A stretch of 64,000 nt of DNA. It comes from Trichopria drosophilae (Eukaryota; Arthropoda; Insecta; Hymenoptera; Diapriidae). The DNA lies in contig CM059587.1 of the NCBI GenBank assembly GCA_030407085.1, forward strand, positions 73,583,001-73,647,000, read 5' to 3'. Positions within the stretch are counted from its first letter, which is position 1. Each line of letters starts with the position of its first letter. A model generated the notes under the pieces. The model was not told where the DNA came from. It worked only from the letters and a program-made list of their open reading frames with translations, and did not search any database. Positions 11,474-21,836 of the stretch are shown here, in pieces. The position numbers and the translations under genes were made by a program.

Positions 11474-11939
11474 CCCCGATGGATTCTCTGGACGAGGCTG
11501 GACGTCAAAAAATCCGTGACCATAATAGGACGTCCGGTGGACGTCACCGATGGTCCAAACATTCCAAACCCAATGGACACCGAGATGACATCCAAGCTTT
11601 CAAGGCTACGGGCGGTCCGCTAGAGGTCCACTGGACGTCCAGGACATATGTACGTCGTCCGGAGTCAGTCACCTGGACGTCACACATAATCGCGTCCGGA
11701 GCCCGTCCTGCCTGGTCCAGAGCTCGTCCAGCAGACCATGATCGCATCCAGGCCGGTCCAAAGGTTGTCCTAAGGACGTCCAGACCAGTCCAGAGTTCGA
11801 CCAGCTCGGCCCAGAGCTCGTCCGGAGGACGTCCTGGGGACCGGTTCGTGACGTCCGTTGGGCGTCATGCTCTGTCCAAAAATTACCCCAATGGACGTCC
11901 AGGAATCCCGACCAGCCTCGTCCACAAAATCCATCAGGG
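11474..11939. mobile_element. Second GGACGTCC-word hairpin element
   Basis: 466 bp. Left end CCCCGATGGATTCTCTGGAC, right-end complement CCCTGATGGATTTTGTGGAC, both followed by gaggctgg. The interior holds more than fifteen copies of gtcc/ggacgtcc words in both orientations. GC content is far above the surroundings. Shares its word with the 11222 element but not its ends. Confidence 0.6.
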
Positions 11940-13762
11940 TATGGTGGCCCAGATAACATTCCTCCAATTTTCCTTAAAAATCTTACATCTCTATTAGACC
12001 CCGTGCTATTTCTGTTTAACTTTTCCCTCTCATCTTGTACCTTTCCCTCAATCTGGAAATCGGCCTCAATCAGTAAAGATCGATCCTACCCTTCTAACTA
12101 TATAGACCAATTTCCATCCTTTGTACTTTATTGAAGATTTTTGACAAGCTAATGGCGAATTATATTGCCACCCTCATTCAATCTCGTCTTGTTCATGAAC
12201 AGCATGGTTTCATTCAGGGCAAATCAAGAATTACCAACTAGTTTTTATTTACTGATTTTGTATCAAAAGCCCTAGAACATCACTCCCAAGTTGATGTCAT
12301 ATATATATCGACTTCGCCAAGGCTTTTGACCTTGTTAACCATGCACTTCTGCTGCAGAAATGTGATGCGGTCGGAATCAGAGGTAGTCTTCTAGCATGGC
12401 TGGGTTCTTACTTGACTGATAGGACTGAATCTCTGCGTATCAATGATTCGATATCTAACCCCATTCATATTTGTTCTGGTGTGCCTCAGGGTTCGAATCT
12501 TGGTCCCGTGCTCTTCACTATTTTTACAAATGACCTTCCCTCTAAACTCTCTTTCTCATCCTGCCTACTGTATGCTGATGACATTAAAATCTTTAAGGAG
12601 ATTAAATGTCCTTTGGATTCATCCAGGCTACAACGAGACCTCGACTCTCTTGGACTATGGTCCATCCATCATGGCCTGTCTATTAATCTATCGAAATCTT
12701 GCACCGTATCCTATCTACGTAAACCCATGATCTTCAATTTTGATTACCGTCTGCATGGAACTAGCGTCCCTAAATACTCCACTGTTGTTGACCTGGGAAT
12801 CTGTTTTGATAAATCTCTATCTTTTAAACCTCACATTGAGGAGGTCCCAATGCGTGCTAATTGTATAGTTGGCTTCATTAAACGATCTACCTCTAGTTTT
12901 ACAAATATTTCTTCTATTATTTATCTTTATGAAACTCTTGTCATTTCTATTTTAACGTATGGGTCCATAGTTTGGTCTCCTCACTTTGACACGGATTGGC
13001 ACCTCCTTAATTCTTCACAACATAAGATTCTTAGATATCTTGCTTGGAAGTCAGGAAATGCTATGGCTTTTACATACCATGATTATCAACCGTTTTCCCA
13101 TCAATTTGATCTTCCCTGTCTTTAATATATTCACGCGTATCATGATCTTAATTTTGCTTACGAGATTAAACATAATCTCATCAATTCATCCATTTTCACT
13201 TCACTTTTCTCGGTTCGAACCTTGAGTCACCAACTACGAAATAATAGGTCTATTTTTGAAGAATGCTCCAAAACCTCCTTACATACTTTTTTTACTTACA
13301 TATACTTTTATAAGGGTTCGAAATGAATCATATTAATTTTTATATTAAATTTTGACTCCAACTTGTTACTTTTTAATAACCAGTTCTATCTTGGTTATTG
13401 GTAAATATCGACTAACTGACGTCGTAGTAGGTAGGTAGGGTTGTAGAATTGACTTCTGCAATGTCATTAACTGGATCGAGAGGTGATCGAAGTTATCTAC
13501 CAAACATTAAAGGAAATAAGTCTATATAGTTTCGTGCTTAGACGAACGGTAATAAGTCTTGTGAAAGAGAGGAAGCCGTTTGTCCGAAACTTTTGATTCT
13601 TACCAATAAATTTGGCTAAATAATTTAGAATTGATCTATTCAATCCTTCAACCATTTGACTATAAATGAAGAGGAATTGTCCTGGTCTTGTGTATACCTA
13701 GAAGATTCATCACGAAACAGAAGATGTCAGATTCGAAATCTGTACCTTGGTCCAACTAAATC

Positions 13763-14002
13763 TTAAGTGGAATTCCATATCGATAACTTAATATCTTCAG
13801 CGACAGTTGTGGCTCGGTGATTTGGAAATGGAATAGCCTCAGTCCAACGCAAAAAATCAGTGACAACAATATCAAAACGATTACCACAAGGTGATTTAGG
13901 TAGCTGACCTAAATTGTCCATTTCTAATTTCTGAAATGGGAATCCTACATTATAAATTTGAAATTTCCATGAAATACGTTTATTTAACAGAAAATAGCGC
14001 AT
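13763..14002 (-). pseudogene. Ty3/gypsy-type retrotransposon integrase fragment
   Basis: An open 79-codon stretch contains 'PFQKLEMDNLGQLP', 'GNRFDIVVTDFLRWTEAIP' and 'RATTVAED', the order seen around the first catalytic Asp residues of the integrase core of Ty3/gypsy elements. No Zn-finger, RNase H or LTR is visible beside it, so it is an isolated relic. 13220-13760 adds nothing recognisable. Confidence 0.65.
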
Positions 14003-14370
14003 GATTTATACAATTATCCGGTATTAAATTTACAGAGGGACCAATAAAACCGTTTTAATTACAATGAGAAAAAGACAACATTTATTTCGCCATTGGTCTT
14101 GGTACTACAATTTGGTAGACAATTTTTTATTGATTCTCAGCGTCGAATGTTTTATGCGTGGTTATCTGTAATTCAAAATTCGATTGTTTAATTTTTATTT
14201 GCAATTTTTACAACGCGTAAAACTGGTATAATTTATTCTCTTGATCGATCCTCCTGGCTGTTTTATCAGCTAGAGGATAATAAGAGGATAATAAACAAAA
14301 GGGTACAATGACATTTAAATTTATGCATATGCACGTGGCACTTGAATTTCGAATGTAATTTTCATAATAG

Positions 14371-14378
14371 TATTTAAA
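14371..14378 (+). promoter_or_regulatory. TATA-like box of the chemosensory gene at 14434
   Basis: TATTTAAA, 63 bp upstream of the ATG. The paralogue at 19302 has TATTTATA at almost the same distance, which supports both as core promoters. Confidence 0.5.
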
Positions 14379-14433
14379 CAAATGCAGTTACAGAAAAACT
14401 TTATTCAAGCATTCGTGTAGGATCTGCGTCGAA

Positions 14434-15078
14434 ATGAGAAGTTTTTTCCTGCTTGTAATAGTAGTCTACGTAGGCTTTACGATCGGACTTCATGTTCAAA
14501 GTCTAGGGAAATACAGTGACATTCACGATTCTACAGACATAATAACAATTTTAAATAATAAGGAACTACGGGATCAATATTATCAATGCTTAGTTTACAA
14601 TGGTCCTTGCTTTACTGACGCAGCAGAATTTTTCAGAGGTATGCAAGTCAGCAATCCTTTTTTAGTGTAATAAATCTCTTTTTTTGTCGTATGATAATTC
14701 CATGTGAAAAAAAAGAGTTGATTATCTCTACAAGTAGTTAAAAACTATATAGCCAACGGCTAATTTAAGGTTGTGTCTATTTTTTATCTTTCTCTTTCCT
14801 GTCTCCTTATTTTTTATCATTTTTTTTACTTGCGAAATTCTCTTACTATATATTTTCATATTTTTATTACCTTTTTCTCTATTTATTTATTGTGTACAAA
14901 TTATGTCTCTACTATATTTTCAGATATTATTCCGGAAGTTATTGTAACCAATTGTGCCAAGTGTACCGATAGGCAGAAATACTTTTTGGATTACACTGCC
15001 CGGTGGTACAATACCAATGAACCAGATAAATGGTTAGAACTTGTTGAACAGGTGTTAAAGAGAATAAAGGAACATTAA
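14434..15078 (+). CDS. Chemosensory protein (OS-D/CSP family), complete
   Basis: Two exons, 14434-14638 and 14924-15078, joined over a 285-bp GT-AG intron in phase 1, giving 119 residues. The ATG starts a signal peptide (about residues 1-18), followed by the YSDIHDSTDI segment, Cys-x6-Cys (CLVYNGPC), then 19 residues to CAKC, 'TDRQKYFLDYTARWY' and a C-terminal amphipathic helix rich in K/E. The four Cys form the two small disulphide loops of the family. Members are secreted ligand carriers in sensilla lymph and other tissues; the particular role cannot be read. TATA box at 14371, AATAAA at 15126. Tandem relative of the gene at 19302. Confidence 0.92.
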
Positions 15079-15125
15079 TTAATGCAAAAATTTGTCAATG
15101 AAATAAGATTTGATTTTTTTAAGTC

Positions 15126-15131
15126 AATAAA
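15126..15131 (+). terminator. Poly(A) signal AATAAA
   Basis: 48 bp after the chemosensory stop codon, within gtcaataaaatattt. Confidence 0.6.
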
Positions 15132-15179
15132 ATATTTACTTTTACAATGAATTGTCAAAGTGTTTACTTTACTAAATAA

Positions 15180-16130
15180 AAATAACAAACTAATAATAAA
15201 CACTTACACTTGCCATTACTATTTTCACGCATATAGTGTTGAACAAAAATGTCATAAATAATAACCAAGGATGTTATTATTTTATATTGTCTTAAAACTG
15301 TTTTTAAGTATTACTTTAAAAATAGCAATGGCAGATGTCACGTAGCACGTATAGCAAGCACAATGAGCACATAAAAACGGCTGTTCATTGCAAAACAAAT
15401 ATTGATAAATATATTCCAATAAGAGAGATAATGATATTAAATATTTTTTTTATATTGTTTTAAAATCTCCAATAGTTACAATTCCAGCTCCAAGCATTAT
15501 TCGTGATTTTGCTGCATACCTCGTTCACAAAAAATCGAAATATAATCAGCAAATCGATGTAATTTAGCTATCGTTTTTATGTCTATATTTTTCTTATCTT
15601 GCATCCTATTTGTTGACACGTCCACTCGATATCTTTCGTATTGAAGAATACACGAACGATTCAAGCTGTTATCTACACTTAATCAATTGTCTGGGTTTGC
15701 GAATACTTACAATTTTTAGTATTTGATATTTCTGCATTTGATGGTAAATAAATATCATTTGTCACCTGCTAATAAAATTGAGATATTAAAAATGAGATTA
15801 TTCGTATCACCATACTTCATAGTAAACTGGTATTAGTGTAAAAAGTAAGTACTGCACTAAACGAAATAAGATTATAAATAATCCGAAATCTATGAGACAA
15901 AACTTTTTTTTGAGAACAAGTAAAGGTTTTGAAACTTGGGCTCATTCGATTCGTTGAAAAATTTGCTGCTAAATATGAGAGTTTCAAATAGTTTGCAACG
16001 TATTTACTTACCTTTCCAACCGAAGTTTGAACCTAATATATTCCACAACCAAAACGCGCAAAATATTTTCGACAAATATCACTTAACTTTGTCGAATAGC
16101 GTCAAAATCCATAATAAATCACAAGTCATC
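15180..16130. other. Intergenic, nothing recognised
   Basis: AT-rich sequence between a chemosensory gene and a tandem array. No exon, RNA gene or inverted repeat could be supported. Confidence 0.35.
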
Positions 16131-16139
16131 AGCTTTCGA

Positions 16140-16590
16140 CGATCGCTGAATACGGTGTCTGACCTCATCAGGTTTAGGTCAAGAACAATTGAAGGTCAAA
16201 TGTAGAGAATCAATTCAGTACCAAAGTTAACCAGTATATTCATAAGTTTTTAAGGTCGCTGAATCCGAATCTGGTGTACGTTTGACCTCATCAGGTCTAG
16301 AAAGGGCAATTGAAGGTCAAATGTAGAGAATCAACTCAATAACAAAGTTAACCAGTATATTTATACGTTTTTAGGGTCGCTGAATCCGAATCTGATGTAA
16401 GTTTGACCTCATCAAGTCTAGGAAGAGCAATTGAAGGTCAAATGTAGAGAATCAACTCAATAACAAAGTTAATCAGTATATTTATACGTTTTTAGGGTCG
16501 CTGAATCCGAATCTGGTGTATGTTTGACCTCATCGGGTCTAGAAAGGTCAATTAAAGGTCAAATGTAGGAAAGCGATTTAATAACAAATT
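16140..16590. repeat. Tandem array, ~121-bp unit, about four copies
   Basis: The anchor cgctgaatccgaatct starts at 16257, 16378 and 16499, a period of exactly 121 bp; a diverged first copy begins near 16140 and a last, degraded copy ends near 16590. Each unit contains tgacctcatcaggt and caattgaaggtcaaatgtag. No coding frame spans it. Confidence 0.85.
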
Positions 16591-17490
16591 AAACCACGAT
16601 GTCCGTCAGACCGTGGTATTTGAGTATCAATGGAATAAGTAGGTAAACATGAAACCAAATTTATTTTTAAATTACACAGTTACTTACAATTAGTGCAGGA
16701 TAACTCCTATTTTTACCGGTATCGAACTATTTTTTTAACAAAACATCTGCAACGATGATTTCTCTTGCGTTTTCTCGCTGTTGATGGTAAATCTCGTTTT
16801 AAAGATCAGCAGTACTTGTATCGTAGCGTTTTAAATAATTTGGCCGAAGTCGCGATGTCCATTCCAACAAATGTTTTTTTGCTAAATTAATCATGACATT
16901 TTTCCGTGTATCCTTGGACTAATGAATTAGTGAAGTTGTATATTTATTCGTCAAAGAGTAGCATTACAGCTGTTCTGCTGCATAATACTAATGTTTATGC
17001 ATCCATACCTACAGTAGTTCGGTAATTAATATGCAGTTAGTAAATATCCAGTAGAATGATAAGTTGCTGTTGATCTTAAAATCATCACAAAAACATTGCG
17101 ACTACAATCGGTAGTCATAAATGCTGTGTTTTTTATGAGAATGGGATTGTTGGGGCTGAAAAAATTACACAAACAACGTCTGGTCTCGTAGAGAAACCTT
17201 CGAACCTGGATCGAAAAATATAATACATGATCTATTTATTAATCCCTCAAAAATTCTTATTCCATGTCTGCATATCAAATTGGCACTTTTAAAACAACGG
17301 GTGAATGCTGTAAACAAAGACGGTGAATGCTTCAAGTAACTTGAAGCTGCGAGAAGTGGTTTTTTATGGTCCTCAGATCCATAAGCTTGTAACATATGAC
17401 CTATTCGTTACAAAACTGAACAAAAGCAATAAAACCTCAGATCTTCAAAATGTTTGAGGTTTCTTTCATTGGGCTAAATATTTTTAAAAT

Positions 17491-18952
17491 AATTGAGGAC
17501 GTGGATCTTAAAAGGGGTCGCGCTCTCAAACGGTCGGAAAAGTATTGTCCACGCGTAACAATGAAATCTAAGGGAGACATTATTCAATAAATGTTGTTGA
17601 CTTGAACTCGTTATATCTCCTCAAAAACTGCATAAAAAATTCTGAAATTTTCAGGGTACATGCACAAGATAGTGGCGAAAGAGATTGGTGAAGTTAAGTT
17701 AACAAAATATCTACCGAATTATTAATAATAATTAACAAATGTAGAAGTAAATTTAATGAGCTCGAAAATTCGCCGTTTGCGAGCTATATCGAGAAAAAGT
17801 GTGTTACAAAATTTACGTTAGAGAAAACTTCCAGTGGGAAAGTTGTTCGTCAATGTATGACCAAGATTTCTGCAAAGTTTCAAATTTTTTGGAACTAAGA
17901 TGCGTTAATTATACGTTATTATCTAAAAAACGCGTGGGGCGCTGATGCCGGCGATTCTGCACGCTTCATTTCATACACCACATACAAGGAACATACGAGG
18001 AACAAAACATTCTGTATAAATTTATGATTAATATTACTTTATTTATAGACTTAATAATATTTTGTTGTATATTTAATTTATGTACAGTACTTTTTCAATG
18101 CAGATTAGTTATTTCCTTTCAGACATCAAAGGTTTACAGGAATCGCTATGGCTTTTTCTTCCCGTTCTTCTTGAATTATTGTTTTTGTCGCTCATTATAA
18201 ACAAAATTTACTGATCACGTCACGAAAAATACTTAGTATAATATTAAATACAATATTTCATAAGACAAAACGACTTCCCTTACCTTACGGGACTCGACGT
18301 GCATGAACTTGTAAAACATTGTTGTCGTATAATAGAAGAGGCGGAAAGTTTAAAAATATTACATCTTATATTAATCTAATATAATTTGCTAATTAACTAA
18401 TAAGTATTAATTTATAATCAATATCAAACATAAATTTATACAGAACGTTTTGTTCTTCGTATGTTCCTTGTATGTGGTGTTTGAAATGAAGCGTGCAGAA
18501 TCGCCTGCATCAGAGCCCCACGCGTTTTTTAGATAATAACGTATAATTAACGCATCTTAGTTCCAAAAAATTTGAAACTTTGCAGAAATCTTCGTCATAC
18601 ATTGACGAACAACTTTCCCACTGGAAGTTTTCTCTAACGTAAATTTTGTAACACACTTTTTCTCGATATAGCTCGCCAACGGCGAATTTAATTTACTTCT
18701 ACTTTTGTTAATTATTATTAACAATTCGGTAGATATTTTGTTAACTTAACTTCACCTATCTGTTTCGCTACTATCTTGTGCACGTACCCTGAAAATTTCA
18801 GAATTTTTCATGCAGTTTTTGAGGAGATATGACGAGTTCAAGTCAACAACATTTATTGATTAAAGTCTCTCTTAGATTTCATTGTTACGCGTGGACAATA
18901 CTTTTCCGACCGTTTGAGAGCGCGACCCCTTTTAAGATCCATGTCCTCAATT
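17491..18952. mobile_element. 1.46-kb foldback element
   Basis: Arms of roughly 530 bp (17491-18028 and 18429-18952) are inverted copies, at a guess around 95% identical. They begin aattgaggacgtggatctta and close at the complement. The inner ends share acaccacatacaaggaacat. The 400-bp loop holds no open frame. No transposase, no certain target duplication. It separates the two complete chemosensory genes. 16590-17490 upstream of it shows only short frames without homology. Confidence 0.8.
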
Positions 18953-19240
18953 GTGCCATTCTTGACGGAGAAACCTAAAAACATGATGAATGATGGACAC
19001 AGTGGAATATTTTTATAACACAAATCATAGAGATATTTCTCGAAAAAGAAAAATGAGAATTATTATTGAATATTATATAATAATATATTTACTTTAAATC
19101 TCGTTTGTTTGTACATACAAATATGTTAGTCGAGAGAATGCATTGTTTTATGTTACATTCTAAGAAAAGAGTTAATGTAGTTTTAATATATTTACTTATT
19201 TATTATATTTAATTTCTTATGTAATTCGATAAGAAGTAGG

Positions 19241-19248
19241 TATTTATA
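19241..19248 (+). promoter_or_regulatory. TATA-like box of the chemosensory gene at 19302
   Basis: TATTTATA, 61 bp before the ATG, followed by candidate start-site sequence tcatcgcac near 19254-19262. Confidence 0.5.
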
Positions 19249-19301
19249 CGAATGTCATCGCACAAAAGCATCATTGGCCAAGAATCTGTACAAACGTCAA
19301 A

Positions 19302-20678
19302 ATGAAAAGTATCATATTGGTTGCCACCTTGGCCCTAGTCGGCTTGTCGGTTGCTGTTCCTCCTAAGGAAATTGAAGGAAAATACAATGATATTTATGAC
19401 TCTGTTGAAGTGGAAAAAATTATAAACGACGAAAAATGGCGTAATGAGTATTTTGAGTGTTTAGTTCGTGACGGCCCTTGTGTTACTCCTGACGCTGCAT
19501 TTTTCAGAGGTATGAATCTGAATTTTCTATACATATAAAAATGATCATAAAGTGTCACAAAATATTTATTAGTAACTTATATATCATTTATAAAAGATTC
19601 ATTTTTTTAAATTTCCAAACCTTACAAGATTTATTAGCATATTGCCCTGATTATCTCTAAAGTAGTCATTGTTTCATTGTTTTTTTAAAGGGAATCATTA
19701 AGATTCTATGTTGTCACTATAGTTTAATAAGACGACTAATATTAATAATGTAATCATTGATTTATAAGAAACAAGTAATCAGTTCTGAACCAAGAAATGA
19801 ATTATTAGTATAAAACAAATCGCTTTTAACAATAACATTACAGAAATATATTTTATTTTGTATTCTTTAAAATTTATAAATCAATAATATTTTTCAAATT
19901 AATATTTATTAATGCTTTTAACTGTAATAATAATTGTATGGAAAAATTGTCCTAGATTCTTTCACGTTGTATTTGACCTTTTCATTCTAATTCTGTTGCC
20001 ACTTGCATAACAATCTCCTAAGATTACAAATGGTAATTTTAGGCACTTAACATACGTTTAAAATAGTAATTTTGAAAGGAAACGCTTACCATTTTTACTG
20101 TAAACTGAAAACAACCCACGCACATTCAAATTTAACTAAGTACCCAAGTCTATTACAGTAGAGTCCCGGTATATTTGCGTCTCGCTATATTTACGTCTCA
20201 GCTTATTTGTCCTGTTCCGTCTCGTTATATTTGTCTGTCGCCGTTCTCTTTTTCCCCCACCTCACGCGCTGGGGCCTCAGGAAGGGCCTGTTGTAACGTC
20301 ACGAACGTAACGCGACTGACAAGAGTGGGAGAAGCGGCGCTCCCCTTCTTTTGACAAATATAAGAAGACGGGAGAGGAAGTCGAGGAATCGAGCGGGCAA
20401 ATATACCGGGACTCTACTGTATTTAAGTTTTTTTTTCTATTTTAATCAACGACTTTTCTTGTAGCTCTGTTGCCTAGATTAAATCTTTCTAAATTATTAA
20501 TTATTATTTTTATTCGTCTACAGAGATACTTCCAGAAGCCATCCAAACCCAATGCGCAAAGTGCACTGAGAGACAAAAGTACATGCTTGGTTACATTGCA
20601 CAATGGTATGCTGATCACGAGCCTGGTCTATGGATTGAACTTATCGACAAAGTTCTTCAAAGGTTGCCTCATAACTAA
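19302..20678 (+). CDS. Chemosensory protein (OS-D/CSP family), complete
   Basis: Exons 19302-19509 and 20524-20678 joined in phase 1 over a 1,014-bp intron (donor GGTATGA, acceptor CTACAG) give 120 residues. Signal peptide about residues 1-18, then 'YNDIYDSVEVEKIIND', CLVRDGPC (Cys-x6-Cys), 19 residues to CAKC, 'TERQKYMLGYIAQWY' and the helix 'WIELIDKVLQRLPHN'. Exon 2 is exactly as long (155 bp) as in the gene at 14434, and the intron position is the same, so the two are tandem duplicates. The intron was enlarged by a miniature transposon at 20156-20419. AATAAA at 20732 and 20743. Confidence 0.93.
20156..20419. mobile_element. 264-bp CAGTAG-ended MITE on a TA target (pogo/Tigger-like)
   Basis: Perfect 22-bp terminal inverted repeats beginning CAGTAGAGTCCCGGTATATT, flanked on both sides by TA. 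The interior repeats 'tatatttg(c/t)gtctc'. TA duplication with CAGTA-type ends is typical of pogo/Tigger members of Tc1/mariner. Lies in the intron of the chemosensory gene at 19302. Confidence 0.85.
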
Positions 20679-20731
20679 AGTTCGTTGTCATGAACAAAAC
20701 TACGGATATACAAAATCTGTGTACTTATGGC

Positions 20732-20748
20732 AATAAATTTAAAATAAA
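20732..20748 (+). terminator. Two overlapping-range poly(A) signals
   Basis: AATAAA at 20732-20737 and 20743-20748, 54-70 bp after the stop codon of the second complete chemosensory gene. Confidence 0.6.
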
Positions 20749-20934
20749 CTGTTACTCCATTTTTATTTTTACCGACTTTTATCACTTTTTTACGTCATCA
20801 ATATCTCATGCAATTCAGGGATATTTTTGTATTCAAAGTAACAAAATATATGTTTGCATTACACAAAAAATGTTAAAAATCCGATGCTATATTAAAATGA
20901 CAATATATTCAGTATAATATGACATTTCTATATA

Positions 20935-21666
20935 CAGGGTGTACGAAAAGTCCCGGGACGGTTGAATAACTTTCGAAAGAATAAAAATTTCAAAAATCGC
21001 CGAAATACGTGATTCGATTTTTCAAACAAGCAATCTTTTGAGAGGGGGTTTCGGCCCCCCAACCTCAAGCGGGGCGGGGGGCACGAGAGGGGCCAAAAAT
21101 CTTAAATGGCAACATGGTTTGAGTGGGGGCTCATTTGAAAGGTATTTTCGAGATGAAATCAGATCACTGGTCATAGAGGGCGCTGCGATCATTTTTCGGA
21201 GAGATACAAGTAAAAGAGCTTTTCAATGTAACGTTCAGAAACGGGTTGACACCCGTTTAAGAATATTGTTTTACACGATTTTAAGTTTTTTAAGTTTTTT
21301 AAGTTTTTTAAGAATATTGAATTACACGATTCGGCGACTTCGAAATTTTCATTTTTTCAAACGTTAGTACGTCTAAGATCTGAAAAAAGTCAAAAATATC
21401 TGCGAAAAATGATCGCAGCGCCCTCTATGACCAGTGATCTGATTTCATCTCGAAAATACCTTTCAAATGAGCCCCCACTCAAACCATGTTGCCATTTAAG
21501 ATTTTTGGCCCCCCTCGTGCCCCCCGCCCCCCTTGAGGTTGGGGGGCCGAAACCCCCCCTCAAAAGATAGCTTGTTTGAAAAATCGAATCACGTGTTTCG
21601 GCGATTTTTGAAATTTTTATTCTTTCGAAAGTTATTCAACCGTCCCGGGACTTTTCGTACACCCTG
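20935..21666. mobile_element. 732-bp CAGGGTG-ended foldback element on a TA target
   Basis: Near-perfect arms of about 265 bp (20935-21199 and 21404-21666) start CAGGGTGTACGAAAAGTCCC, each flanked by TA. The loop contains a triple direct repeat of aagtttttt near 21283-21312. The GC-rich patches (ggggcggggggcacgag) are unusual for the region. No transposase. Confidence 0.85.
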
Positions 21667-21836
21667 TATATTGAATTACATCATATATTTTACATGAATG
21701 TATTACAATTATATAAATAACAACTTACATCGGCCACAAAGGAGATTCGTTTCCTCATCGAAGCTACGTCATTTCGCGAAATAGTTTTATCATTACCGAT
21801 ATTTTAGAATATTTACAAATTCATTTTACATTCTTT

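Larger units (their letters stand above)
9660..13220 (+). mobile_element. Decayed jockey-like LINE with endonuclease and reverse transcriptase
   Basis: Fragments in correct order: the start of an apurinic-type endonuclease near 9.69-9.84 kb ('SINNKLDYLR', 'DVLFLT-stop-TWL', 'SSELGLIGYNV'), endonuclease core 'DSHSDHKIILLGDFNIPS' at 10007-10060, an RT start near 12.1 kb ('LMANYIATLIQSRLVHEQHG'), 'YIDFAKAFDLVNHALLLQ' near 12.3 kb, then 12412-13125 with 'GVPQGSNLGPVLFTIFTNDL', the catalytic YADD box at residues 56-59 of that open stretch, and the RT thumb to 'SILTYGSIVWSP'. Internal stops, frameshifts and four inserted hairpins show it is inactive. No poly(A) tail or target duplication was identified. 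Confidence 0.8.

Noticed and set aside
11479..11997. 172-codon plus-strand frame
   Set aside because: It covers the GC-rich GGACGTCC word element; its composition is set by the repeated word.
12480..12500. tRNA B-box-like gggttcgaatc
   Set aside because: It lies in the reverse-transcriptase GVPQGSNLGP codons and has no A box or cloverleaf around it.
16140..16590. CRISPR-like regular repeats
   Set aside because: The whole 121-bp unit repeats, with no unique spacers, in a eukaryotic context.
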